A stretch of DNA of 64,000 nt from Micromussa lordhowensis (lineage: Eukaryota > Cnidaria > Anthozoa > Scleractinia > Lobophylliidae): positions 29,647,677-29,711,676 of the forward strand of contig OZ026602.1 of assembly GCA_964020085.1 (NCBI GenBank), written 5' to 3'. The first letter of the stretch is position 1. Each line of letters opens with the position of its first letter. The position numbers and the translations under genes are program-made. Shown here one piece after another: positions 43,630 through 54,952 of the stretch. The notes under the pieces are model-generated. The model was not told the DNA's origin, ran no database searches, and saw nothing but the letters and a program-made list of their open reading frames with translations.

Positions 43630-46600
43630 ATGTTTTCGAAGTTTAAGATAGAGAAACCGCCAAACGTCCTCTACAAACGTGGGCCGAGGCATTTTGAGGT
43701 AGAGCAGTCTGCTCTCTCTTTGCCACTCCTTGAGGTGTACGACCAGCGTATTCGCCATCTGTGCGCTGAGAATGAGCAGCTACGGGCTCAAAATAATGGC
43801 CAGGCGACCGAATTAGCAGTGAGAAGAGCTGAAGTTTTCCAGCTTCACCAAGAACTTCAGCTTCTAAGAGACGAAGTTGCCCAAAGTCGCCTTGCAGTTA
43901 ACGCTGTAAAGAACACCGTCAAATTTAACGTCAGCCGCAAAAGCTATTGGGACGTGGAAAGGGCTGCGCGGTCTTTGAAGAGGAAAAAAATCAGAGACTA
44001 CCTCCGAAATGCCACAGAGATTTTATCAGCGGAATTTAAACCGATCGAGGTACGTATCATTACGAAATGTCCTTGGTTATTACTCAGTATCATACATTGT
44101 ATTCACCTGTCTTTGTTTATAATTCCTTTCACGCTATCGCCAAGGAATCTGTGTGAGAGCGAATGAAATAAAACTTTTTATGCAGCCGATATATCGTAAA
44201 GACAAATTAGTTTGGTTACTTTTTTGCCAGAGTTTACTGCAATAATCGAATTCTGATTTGAAAAAAAAAACCCACTGTTAATTCAAACCTCAAATAAATT
44301 TTTCTTTGCTTTGGATTCGCTTTGCCGCAAGTAGTTTACTGGTTATGAAGAAGCTATAGTTATAGTTATCATATGATGTGATATGATGCCATAGCTGTCC
44401 AAGCTGAAAGGTCGATGAAAGGTTGAAATACGCTGTGTGCCCACGGTATAATGATTACTTTCAGCGGGCTTTCGAATCAGAGGAAACGGCTGGAAAAAAA
44501 ATGGCGGAAAACATGGCGGCATTAATACAGTCGCTGTCGTCGCTGTTGTGTACATCGCCGCATCTCTTTTCTTCTTGCCGACCTCTGATTATAATTTATT
44601 TTGCGATTTTCTTGTTCATTAACGTAGTTTACCTGATTTTACTCGTGTAGACGTCTCTTATTTTCTTCTGACGCTACGTAAGCGTAAGCTTAAACTTTAA
44701 TTATTAAGCTTATTATTCATATGCTCCGTTAATTTCACACAGATTAAATTTGATGTAAGCGGCCGTGAACTATTGATGCCACTATCTGACGACCAACATG
44801 ATGGCGATGATGATGAGGGCTACTCTCACGAAGTCGTACAAAGGATTTTGGCGGCGAAGGATGAAGGACTCGTGAGTGACAAGGCATATCACGAACTGAG
44901 GATGGCGCTCCCTGAGAAAGTTCGCAGTCACGTCCCGCCACTGAACACAATCAAACAGGAAAGGAGGTCCCAAAATAAGGAAATAAAAGTTGTTCAAATC
45001 CCGGAGGTAAATTAATTATTTGAGAGCACGATCATCCAATGTTGCACAGGGGCTGTATATTATAGTGGTATTATTCCAGTAGGGGATGGGAGGGGGGGGG
45101 GGGGTCTGGGAGCATTCTGCCCCGGAAAATATGAGCCTCGTGGATCCACAGCTACTTTGACAATGTTATTCTTGTATCCGAGTGCATTTTCTTTGTTTTG
45201 TCACCAATCTTATGCATATTTTCTCAAATAATTTTCCCAAGAGCCTCTTTTCATAGTCAAGGTCTTCCATCGGGTCTTTTTGCAGCGATTGATTGCGAGC
45301 CATATATGACCAAATGCCATAATGATTTAACACGATGTGTGTGACAGTGGCAATCACACACATCGTGCAGTGAAAATGGAATAAATTAAATAAATTAAAA
45401 TAATTTTTTGGGTTTTAAATAATTGCAGGCCAAACAAGCTGATGGTGCACAGAGGAGTGTTCATGATGTTTTGCAGTATTTAATCGCAATACCAGAAGTT
45501 AAAGATGCCATAAAACAAGAGGGTTCAAAAATTAAACTCCGGTTCGCAGCTGATGGGAGGAGGACAAGCAAAAGGATTGGCACAGTCATGGCTGTGTTCA
45601 ACATTCTGTGTGAAAATAAAGCTACTTACGAATACCAGTATACTCTGGCACTGTACAATGGTAAGTGGAGAGATTATAATGTACCAGTCAAATCAAAGCT
45701 TCAACATCCCCCCGCCCTGGGCAACCTCCCAGGCATTTGAATTTTGGAAAATGTTTATTCAAATCCCCCCTCCTTGGGCCGAAGAGTTGTTCAAATGCCC
45801 CCACCCCCAGGAAAATTTTCAGATTACTGTTTTAACTTTTCAGTAGCTTCTATAATTTATGCTTCTGAAGCTGCATATGTAAACATGGTTTATTAGACAA
45901 TGTTCACCCTTACATGCCACAAGATTCTGGGTAAATTTCATTTAAACACATCAAGTCAAACATCATAGATGAACTCACTATTACTTCACGAGTAGCGGCC
46001 AAGATCATTTTTTAAACTGAATTCATTTTAGTTTTTTTTTGGTAAATAATATCTTAAAACATATTTGCAAAAATAAAAGACTTGCAAGTTAAATCTCGTA
46101 AAGTGTTGTTGCCAGTTTTTCTTATTAATTTTGCATTCATTTGGTGCTCAAAATATGTCACAGTCATTGGATCATGTCTAATATCATTCCATAGGTAAAG
46201 AAGACCATGGAGAGTTAAAAGCTTGTCTTGGGCATACCTTTCAAGAAATCGATGATTTAAAAGCAGAAGGGATATCAATATGATGGTGAACACTTTGATG
46301 TTGAGTGGTAAGTATTGTCTTTGCCCTAAAATGAATTGATCATTCCTTATCTTTGAAAGCCACAGATGAATTTATCCTAATAGATCTGGTTTTTCTTTTC
46401 CGTAAGGTGTTTCCTGGTTAATTCACATCTAATATTTTGTTTATTAACAGGTATTGTTGTTCCGACTGGAAATTCTTGGCCCTGGTGTATGGACTAAATG
46501 GAGCTAGCTCCAAATACTTTTATATTTGGTGCTATTGCTGCAAGGACCAAATTAACAACCTTGATAGTAAGTAGGGAGAAAAAAAAACAGGGAGAAAAGG

Positions 46601-49600
46601 GAGAAAAACAATCAAGTAAATAATAGAAATATAGAAATATAGAGTATAGACTGACTAAAATAATATTCTCTGCCAACATTAAAAAATGCACATACATTCC
46701 AGACAGTCTATATCAGAATCTAATTTAATTATGAAATTATGTGAATCTTTTTCTAGTTGATAAATGGTCAATTGAGAGAAAGCTGTTGGAGTGCACCAGG
46801 TTGTGCCGGCACTCCACCACGGCTGCAAGGAAAGGCTGCATAATGCCTCCGCTTCTTAACATCCCCTTTGAGTTTGTGGTGGTGGATACATTACATTTAT
46901 TTTTAAGAATAATGGGGCTGCTATTCCATCAGGTGAGCCTAAAAGTCTGCTTAAAATGATTAATCAACTTGTTTGTTCATTACAATCAATAGTTGACTGC
47001 TTCAGAAAAATGGAAAGTACTTGTGCTGTCATTAGTACAATCATGTTCCATTGTTACAACGTAAACTGAAACGTCAGTAATTACATTTAAGTTTGTTAAA
47101 TGCATAATATTATGAATGAGAAAAATCATCACGATGTGGTGTTAAGACACCAATAGTGCGAGAATGAGAAAACCAACACTTATTGATTTTGTGTTAATTA
47201 TTGTTTCAATACAGGTTGTTGAGGTTGTTGTCAGCAATGATTGCCCAGACGTTCTAGTAGAAGAAATGGAAAGAATTCAAGTGGAATTCAAGTTTTACGA
47301 AGAGTACAACCAACTGGCAGAAAAAACAGAAACAAAGTGGACAAGTCTAAATGGTACTGTAATTAGTTAACATCATACAGTTTATCTACATGATTGTACA
47401 TTTGTTAATTTGTTTATGCTCAAGACTAAGAAGTTGAAAAGTCTACATCTGTTTGTGAATATTTAAATTTTATTTGATCATCAGGGAATGAATTGCAAAA
47501 GGTTTTGGAGAAAGTCATTATTAAGAACATTATGGAAGCTGTGGGCACTAAAGATGCAGAGGGCATAGATGATCTGTGGAATGTAAGTTACTTGCAAGCA
47601 CAAGCTGTATCTACCCTTTGTTATTGACTTCTTTGGAATTAAATGTCAAAATATCAGTCATTGATTTTATTAACCTTATTGTTCATTTGCAGACGATAAA
47701 TAATGATATTTTATTGTTATCTGCATTTGTTTCTTGTTGTAGGGTTTTAAGACTTTGATGCGGGCACTACAGGTTCAAGAAAATTATCCAGACTACCTTG
47801 AGCCTCAGAGCTTCAAGACACATGTGCGGGAGTGGGGAAAGCTCTTTCTTGAGATGTACTATGATGATGACATCACCCCCTACATTCACAGTACGTCAAC
47901 AAAAATTTAACTTTTAACAAATATTTTCCTGGTTGGAAGTAAAGATGATGATATTAAATGATAATTTCACAATGCATCTAGTTTTTATTAGTACTAGCAG
48001 ATAGATACTCCTGAAAGTGATTTTACTTATATAAGTAGGAAGCTTTTAAGTGACACTTTGTGGTACGAAAATAACTAAATTTAATCTTATTCTCTTTTTT
48101 CAGCGTTTGTATATCATGTACCACAGTTTTTGGAAATGCATGGTACTTTAATGCAGTTTAATTGCCAGCCTGTGGAAAAAAAGAACCACTGGCAATCCCA
48201 GGCATTCCATCGTGGATCCCAGAAAGGGGGAAAAAATTCAAAATACACTGTTCAGGTAGGCACCATTAAAAGCTTAAAATTATTTATATACAGTATTGTG
48301 CAAAAGAAATGCAAACGAAATGCGTCGAAATTCGCCCTTTGTTCACGCAAATTTACGTCGAAAAATCAATGAACTTTCGAGAGAGATTTCGTTGGATTCT
48401 TCCCGAAAAATTAGCAAACTTTGTTGATTTTTCGCAATAACGAAATTCAAAGTGGCGAATTTTCGATGTAGCGAAACGAAAGTTCAAAGTATCGAAGTTC
48501 GAAGTATACCGGTAGTGAATTTTCAAGGATTGCACGAACTTGACATGTAAACAAACAACGTGTTGGATTGAGTTTCCATGATAGCAATGATGCGATCGTT
48601 AAATGAACTAGTCTCGCCGACAGAACAGTTGTCTGCGACTTGCTTGAGCATTAATTGAACATCAATGTTATTATTGAAACTCTGCATCGATATTCGCTTC
48701 ATCACCGTGATAAAACAAATGACTGCAATCTTAACTAGCAATGTTTACAGAAGCCCGCTTTCCCATGTAAAAAACCCGTTTATTTATTTAAAGTTGACAC
48801 TGCAATTTTGTATCTAAGTGAACAAACTTAATTTGTTTTGACTTTCACTGAACATTCCCTTTCAAAACAGATAACAACAAGATGCGTTTCCAGAGTTCGT
48901 TTGCAGAAAATATTCTTTGAACGTCTTACCTTTCAAACAATTCTTGCTTTGTTTAACAACTCATGAATCCAGATAAATTCCATTTCAGTTTGAAAACTCT
49001 TGAATTCAGAAAAATTCCTTCACTCTGTCTCGTGATTTAAACGTTTGTGGCTCGCCATGTGACATGTATGCCATGTTGGCAAATTATTTGCGAGCCCACA
49101 GTAACTTGGGCTGTGGCGTTACCATGATGCAAACATGGCCGTGTCAGCGAGTGGCCCCTGTGTTCAACAAACGCGAGCGAAGAAACCACGAAAGAACAAC
49201 AGTTTAAGACCTGCGATGCTTTCAACGTGAAGTAAACAGTAAAAGGAACCTTTGAATACAGGCGAGTCTTGTATAAACCTGTTGTATAAACGGACACGAG
49301 TTTTTTCGTAAAGCTTACACTGTGAAATGACATCAGAAAAGAATTGTCGCGGCAAATTCGAACTGGGCAGTTTATCATCCAGAAAATGCGTGGGAATGTT
49401 TGAGCAGGGCAAACAAAGAGCGAAATTGCGCTCAAATGTTCTAAGTCATTTATCGAACACTGCGAATTTTCACTTGAAAATTCAAAGTATATTTTCGTTC
49501 CGAACGAATTGTCGTTCGAAAATTTCCGTTGTTGGAAACAATAGGAATCACGAATTATCGTGACTTTTCGTTGAAAATTCACTTCCATCGAAAATTCGCT

Positions 49601-50149
49601 ATTTTTTCGTCGAAAAGCCAGGAAAAGCCGCGAATTTCGGCGAAATACGTTTGCATTACTTTTGCACAATACTGTACATAAACAAATACAATTAATTGAA
49701 GTAGTATCTGTTGCTACAAGGCATTTATAACCTTATTTACCCATATCAAAATTCTTGATTTTTAAATCTAAATTTTGACATTTTTTGCCATAAAGGAGGT
49801 TTTTGATGTTCTCCTAGCCTAGAACTCAGCTTGTAATTTCAAAAGGCTTGCTCCCTGAATTGTACTTGACTCAGTTTGATTACCATCACAAATTACTAGG
49901 GATAAATAACTTGACTTAGCTTCTGCATTTTTTAAACAAAAATGATAATAATGTTATCCTTTCCGATGGGTCATGGAACAAGAAAACAGGCTGATGTTTG
50001 CCCGATGCCACAACCTGAAAAGAAAACGTAGAAGCTACGTAAAGTCTAAAGTGCCAGCCAATCAAGAAAGCTCAGATGAAGAAGAGGCCCCTGACAGCCA
50101 GATAGGGAGCATAAACATTTACAACCACCACGAAGAACAAGAGGGCTGA
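43630..50149 (+). CDS. Locus B: multi-exon DDE-transposase-like (RAG1/Transib-reminiscent) protein
   Basis: Exons by GT/AG signals and matching phase: 43630-44049, 44743-45006, 45429-45660, 46195-46307, 46451-46566, 46757-46932, 47215-47353, 47485-47582, 47743-47890, 48104-48255, and a terminal piece from about 49973 to TGA at 50147-50149; about 680 aa in all. Exon 1 is a coiled coil (IRHLCAENEQLRAQNN). Later motifs, in order: FAADGRRTSKR (Asp 1), CSDWKFLALVYGLNGASS (Asp 2), YIWCYCCKD, VVVDTLHLFLRIM (DxxH), ITPYIHTFVYHVPQFL and PVEKKNH (Glu). All align with locus C (56610-58934). A nuclease-type RNase H fold is inferred. Odd points: exon 4 needs a one-base frame change before YDGEHFDVEW, and the last exon lacks an AG acceptor. 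A histone-type hairpin follows the stop. Confidence 0.72.
48291..49674. mobile_element. Tc1/mariner-type non-autonomous element in locus B intron
   Basis: CAGTATTGTGCAAAAG (48291-48306) is inverted at 49659-49674, with TA on both sides (48289-48290, 49675-49676). CAGT-starting ends and TA targets fit Tc1/mariner. Inner sequence also shows inverted GAAATTCG-rich blocks. The long minus ORF at 49037-49669 has no transposase motifs and starts inside the terminal repeat, so it is probably fortuitous. Confidence 0.85.
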
Positions 50150-50184
50150 AGTTCACCTTACAGAACTTGTCCAAACACAAAAAC

Positions 50185-50200
50185 GGCTCCTTTAGGAGCC
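50185..50200 (+). terminator. Histone-type 3' stem-loop after locus B
   Basis: It has the same 16-nt hairpin and flanks (AAAAAC before, ACCAAA after) as at 35741-35756, 35 nt beyond the stop. The downstream GCAAAAGCAATGACC resembles the sequence after the third copy (AGAAAGCGATGACC). Confidence 0.65.
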
Positions 50201-50876
50201 ACCAAATTTGCAAAAGCAATGACCACACAATGCCTAGTTAATCCCTGTTATTTTTTCTTTTTTAGTAATAAAAAATAAATATTTCCCAAGAAAAATTGAG
50301 GTGATTATCCCACATTTGTGATGTTCCAGAAAATATCCATACTAGCCCCATCTAAAGGTCTCTGGAAATTCTGATTGGGAGGGGAGTGTCAACAACCAAA
50401 ATAAAGGTATATAAGGAAAAGTATGAAGCTTAGTTGGAAATTCCAGGGGGGAGGGGAGGGTTCAAACAAAAAAAACCTTCTATGGGGAGGTATGGATTTT
50501 TTCTAGAACGTCCAATATGACACAATATTTAAACAATATTTACTGAGCCAGAGGAGATTAATGATATTTTATTATTATATGGCTGTCTCTCACAAGGACT
50601 GGGAACTATCAAATTTGCGAATTTGGTTGGCTAAAATCAATATTGAATCTTGACCTCGGTCCTGCTCGGTTAATAATTAGCTCTTATTAACCAAGCAGGA
50701 GGTCTGTATGGGAGAATCTTGACTGAGGTTGTTAGTACAGACTGAACGCAGTGAGGTCTGTACACACGACAAGTGAAGATATCACTGTTACTGCAGTTCA
50801 AAAATAAAACATTGCACCTTTGCAGCAAAAAGTAAATGGTTTGGTATTCATTGGTGTTAATATAATAAATAGCATA
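50201..50876. other. No gene seen
   Basis: It contains AT-rich sequence and the palindromic repeat CTCCTGCTTGGTTAATA-type block near 50660-50720, probably dispersed repeats. Confidence 0.35.
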
Positions 50877-51005
50877 TTTACATGGTAGCTGGAGATACGA
50901 AATTTCTCTTCTCGTATTAAAAATTACTTCACTTGTTCGGTACGCCCAATCTTGATTTGTTCAACACTCGAAGAGAGATTTCGTATCTCCACACGGCCAT
51001 GTAAC
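50877..51005. mobile_element. About 129-bp MITE (TTTACATGG...GGAGATACGAAATTT ends)
   Basis: The block GGAGATACGAAATTTCTCTT near 50891 is inverted at 50970-50990 and the outer ACATGG is inverted as CCATGT. The target duplication is unclear. Confidence 0.75.
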
Positions 51006-51054
51006 ATCCTCTAGGTTTGAGTATACTTGCTCAGGTTACAACAATTAACTGCCA

Positions 51055-51751
51055 CTAAAAAATTTTTTTGACAACTAGTTTGATTTTTTGGCGGCACACA
51101 GGACATCTCTTTTTTTCAAGTTTCAACCTTGTGGCGCATTCAATGCAACAAACTTGATGTCCTGTGTCACCATGAATAAGGCTAGCATTGCGTGGTCTGG
51201 TAAGACAGACCACACATAGATCCATTGCAATACTGGAACCTTCTCCCATCTCCTCCTCCATGTCTTCTTCTTGCTCGTCCTCCTCGTCCTCATCCACCTC
51301 CTCATCATCATCATCATCCTCATCATCGTCATCTTCCTCATACCCATGGTCATCCTCCACATCATCTTCCCCTACAAATTCCCACTGCTCCCATTCCTCT
51401 CCCCATTCTTCTTCACTCCAGTTCTCGATCTCTCCCTCTTCCTCCTCGTCCACTTCTCTCTCCTCATTTTCCTGGCCACTGGGCAACACTGCTGTAAATT
51501 TATAAAAAACTGTATGAAAATTTTGTGGATTAATTGCCTTGATCGTGAATTTTATTACTCACTGTAATTTATTTAAAATGACAAGTGGTTGCTAACCATC
51601 TAAAAAGAACAGATCATCTTCTGAATCAGAAATGATTGTGGTGTTGGCTGAATGATAGCCGCTTTGATGATTACTTTCACCCTCGCTTTGTGGGTCTTCT
51701 TCCGTGGGGCCACCAATAAACCCCCACCCCCATGCCATGGCGTTTCTTCTT
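51055..51751 (-). CDS. MDM2-like acidic RING protein, last two exons
   Basis: The final exon (51055-51491) follows a TTTACAG acceptor and encodes a strongly acidic segment of about 80 residues, then CVVCLTRPRNASLIHGDTGH, CCIECATRLKLEKKRCPVCR and a short hydrophobic end. Cys/His order and the C-terminal placement match the MDM2/MDM4-type RING, a ubiquitin-ligase domain that dimerises through its last residues. A preceding exon, 51597-51751, read as WGFIGGPTEEDPQSEGES ... ISDSEDDLFFLD, joins in phase 1. A further upstream piece near 51870-51925 (SEIFPVPGSSGVNGLNQ) does not join in phase. The p53-binding SWIB domain and zinc finger were not found before the divergent gene at 52846, so the gene may be partial or a separate acidic-RING family. 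Confidence 0.72.
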
Positions 51752-52731
51752 CTAATTGAAATAATAATAAAAAAAGTTGTATGTTAAAATAAAATTCTCG
51801 ATTCCTTGTCAAATTTTCAACAATTTTATCAAATTATGCTATTTACTTAGGGTTCAGAGTAGTAGTTTACCTTGATTAAGACCATTTACTCCAGAACTTC
51901 CTGGAACAGGGAATATTTCACTACTAAAATAAGATGAAAAAGAATATCATTGATGTGTTTGGACAATTCCAGAAACTTAATTTGAAATGAAAGGAAGACC
52001 TTGACTGCTTTTTTTTACTGACAATGTGTACACCAGGTCTGGGAGCAAAAAGCACTAGTTTTGTATTTTGATTTCCTAAATTTGGTCAAGTTAAGCCATT
52101 TTACACTGCAGTTTAGTTATCCTCTGGCTTGACCATGGTGGTATCAGTAGGAACTCCCGGGTAGGAATTATTTAGTTCCATAAAATCCTAAACCGATGAC
52201 ATTTATACTTCAACATTTTATCCCTCAATGTCATCCTAAACTGAGGTGTATTTTGTAGTCGGTCACTCAACGGGAACTTCAAAATCTAGACTGAATACCT
52301 TTGTTATTGTGTATAATCCGTCAGGTTGGAAATGTCAGCTATTTTATCGAGAGTAAATTTAGCTAATTTCACTGAACCTCCGGCGGATTTACAAGCTTTT
52401 ACTCTGTTTTACTTTTTATGACGTACTGTTCAACTAAGAAACACTTTCGTGTTTACAAACGCAGATAAGTCGCAGACAGAAGTGCTTAATATGGGTGCAT
52501 TTACTTCTCACTTAGCAAGCGCCGAATAAAGCCCTTTTTCGTATGATTATTTCGGTGATACCAACCCCGGGGATGCACACAATCAGCGCGATCCTAAGAG
52601 TGAGGCGTAGGGAACTTTCGGTTCGAATCGATCTTTTTTTTAAGGCAACTAATGAATTCAAAAAGAGCCAAAAAGAGAGAAATAAAAGAGTATCACACAT
52701 TTGAGTAGGTCATCGCTTTCTTATATTTGGT
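51752..52731. other. Upstream part of the RING gene region; little else seen
   Basis: 51870-51925 may be another RING-gene exon (minus). 52000-52700 shows no convincing ORF. Confidence 0.35.
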
Positions 52732-52747
52732 GGCTCCTAAAGGAGCC
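52732..52747 (-). terminator. Histone-type 3' stem-loop after the 52846 chromodomain gene
   Basis: On the minus strand it reads GGCTCCTTTAGGAGCC followed by ACCA and then ATATAAGAAAG, close to the purine-rich histone downstream element. It lies 98 nt beyond the stop of the chromodomain ORF. Confidence 0.72.
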
Positions 52748-52845
52748 GTTTGTAAGTCACTGTTGTTTACTTGGCGACTGATCTTGGTTTCGCCCAGGTT
52801 AGTCTCGTGCGCTCCTTGGGCTTTCGCTTGGCTTGCTTGTTCCGC

Positions 52846-53442
52846 TCACGGTAGAATGAGACCTTTAAAAGAGTAGAACCGAACACTACTTTCCGCACCA
52901 CGTCCTTGACAGCGCAAACACCCCGAATGATCATAAAACACTTTTTTGCGCTCTAAGAGAGCAATCTCGACAGGCTTGCCGGGCTGCAACCGACAAGTCG
53001 TGGAGGTTTTGAAATTGTTTAATGACCATCCGGCAGGCATTATGGCGTCAAGCTCGTGAATTGGCACAGAAAAATTCGTCGCTTGCAAAAGATTTGGCGC
53101 GGAAGGAAGAATACCGAACAACTCTTTAAAGGTCTCGGCATCCATCGGCATGGTAACGGACGCACGTCTTACGATGCTGGTTGTTGGCAGTTTCTTCATG
53201 TTCAGCTTCTCTGCAACTAACACTGCCAAGGTCTGCAGCAAGCCTGGAGTTCCTTGATGGCGTGTCCTAAACACTTGTTTTAGCCGTTCGTTTGTATCGC
53301 TTTCGTCCACCCAGCTATCGTAGTTCTTTCCATAGCCACGCCAGCGGACGAGGTACTGAACGCGACCATGAGCGTCCGTACGCTTATCAAGCACTTTCGA
53401 TACTTCGTAAAACTTACTCATGTTTCTTTGGTCTTCTCTCAA
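52846..53442 (-). CDS. Intronless chromodomain protein (198 aa)
   Basis: The chromodomain occupies residues about 9-52 (FYEVSKVLDKRTDAHGRVQY, LVRWRGYGKNYDSWVDESD), including the aromatic-cage residues Tyr, Trp and Tyr expected to bind methyl-lysine. The rest (LPSAPNLLQATNFSVPIHEL ... GKPVEIALLERKKVFY ... GCLRCQG) is unfamiliar and has one CxxC. ATG at 53442 is the first after the TATA box; a second at 53421 (MSKFYEV) may be used instead. No intron is needed. TATA at 53485-53491 and the histone-type hairpin downstream suggest histone-like expression. A second chromodomain gene starts 1.5 kb away in divergent orientation. It could be a host chromatin factor or a captured retroelement chromodomain; no integrase is nearby. 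Confidence 0.82.
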   Translation of the reverse strand: MREDQRNMSKFYEVSKVLDKRTDAHGRVQYLVRWRGYGKNYDSWVDESDTNERLKQVFRTRHQGTPGLLQTLAVLVAEKLNMKKLPTTSIVRRASVTMPMDAETFKELFGILPSAPNLLQATNFSVPIHELDAIMPAGWSLNNFKTSTTCRLQPGKPVEIALLERKKVFYDHSGCLRCQGRGAESSVRFYSFKGLILP

Positions 53443-53484
53443 TTAGAGATTGTCTAAAGTGATTACAACTTGAGTTTACGAGAG

Positions 53485-53491
53485 TTTTATA
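53485..53491 (-). promoter_or_regulatory. TATA box of the 52846 gene
   Basis: The minus strand reads GCATATAAAACTC. TATAAAA lies about 43 nt upstream of the first ATG, the same spacing as at the 35318 gene. Confidence 0.6.
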
Positions 53492-53492
53492 T

Positions 53493-54952
53493 GCAAGCAT
53501 CATGAATAAAATTTATGAGCCGGCTTTTCAATCAATACTCTTAATTAGTGAATGGCCCGCCCCGTTTATCTTTTGAACAGCGACAAATCTGTGACAAACG
53601 TGATCGCGCGCGAGGTAGGGAGTCGTCACGAAAAAAAGGGGAGAGAAAAAAAACGACGGCTTGCGCAGGCAATTCTAAACCATTCACACTCATTTTTATT
53701 TTTTTTTTCACTCAATGAATGCGACGATAAAGATTTTTGCTTGAGAATTTTTGACCAACCGGAAAATAAAATCACTGAAACGGAAAAAAGTGCAAAAATC
53801 GCACCTATTGTTTTGCTTCAACAGACCAAGAAACAAAAACGCGAGGCCTGACAATAGTTTAAGTAAACCCGCCTTTTCACGCACTCTCGACCTCAAGCGG
53901 TGTGTCTTCATTGTAAATTTTCCTTCCTTTTCTTTTTTCATGAGTTGTTTTTAGCAGTGGAACAATTGGCGCAAAGCGAAATCATTTAAACATTAAAAGT
54001 TGCAAAACAAAAACTTGTCTTCTTGCCGATTGGCAACAGTTCTATTTTCGTTTATTGTTTTCGTAGATCCAGGCGCAATTGGTCGCCATGCATGATTTTT
54101 TTTTAAAGTACCATAGCATATAAAACGTAGCGGCCGCCCCGTTCTTATCACATCCAGCTACTCATCGCCGCTTGCTCGCTAAAACATGAGCTAAAAAATA
54201 ATAATTACTAGACGACTAAAATAAAGTACAGTTAGGCTGGGTTAGGCAGAAACATGCGCCCGCGGCATGGCAAAAGCTTAGACAAACCTGTTGACCTACC
54301 CCCGGTTAGTTTGTCTTCGTTTTCTCAAGTAGGCTACCGTTGGGAAAAATTTGTCATCAGCGACAAGTTGCCGACTGAATCCGATTTGACCCAATTATAA
54401 TTACGCGAAACAGGACGGAAAAATCCCTACGGACAGACAACAAAAGGCTCATTGTCTTAAAAAAAATTAAACCATAATAATAGGCAAAGTCTGATATGTA
54501 ACAGAAGTGGATACAAAAATACTTATAATGTTATCGAGTACAAAGGGATACAATTATAATTTCAGGTAAACTGATAGAAAAGAGAAACTTGAGGAAATAG
54601 TTAATTTAGTAAATACACCTATATTTCTAAATTATGAAGGGTGTTGCAGGAGAAGTGTGTGCAAAGTGAAAAGCATTAACTTACCTTTTCGCTTTGAACT
54701 TTCTGCCATTTTGACCTAATAACAAAAAATAAAATGAAATAAAAAAAGGGGAGGAGATTATAATAATTGTTTCAAGAAAAAGTGTGTTACCAGGGCAAAT
54801 TATTGTTGTGCATTTGCATGCCGAGAAATCGAGGACAGTCAGCGGTAACAGCCGCGGGCGCCCACCTAGCTCTCTTTGCGTTACTGAGTCTGCGCAGCAG
54901 TGTCGTGTTTCGCTCGTGCCACGATTTTGCAATCGTTCGAACTTAGTTAGTT
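53493..54952. other. Intergenic region between two divergent chromodomain genes
   Basis: It contains a second plus-strand TATAAAA near 54119-54125, followed by ATG at 54186 with an immediate stop (ATGAGCTAA). This resembles a histone-type promoter without a gene. ORFs at 53552-53851 and 53708-53941 overlap on opposite strands and look random. Confidence 0.4.

Noticed and set aside
49037..49669. 210-residue minus-strand ORF in the locus B intron
   Set aside because: It lies wholly inside a TA-flanked element, starts in its terminal repeat and shows no DDE/D transposase motifs.
51188..51567. Ser/Pro/His- and Leu/Ile-rich plus-strand ORFs
   Set aside because: They are antisense shadows of the acidic run (GAG/GAT codons) of the RING protein.
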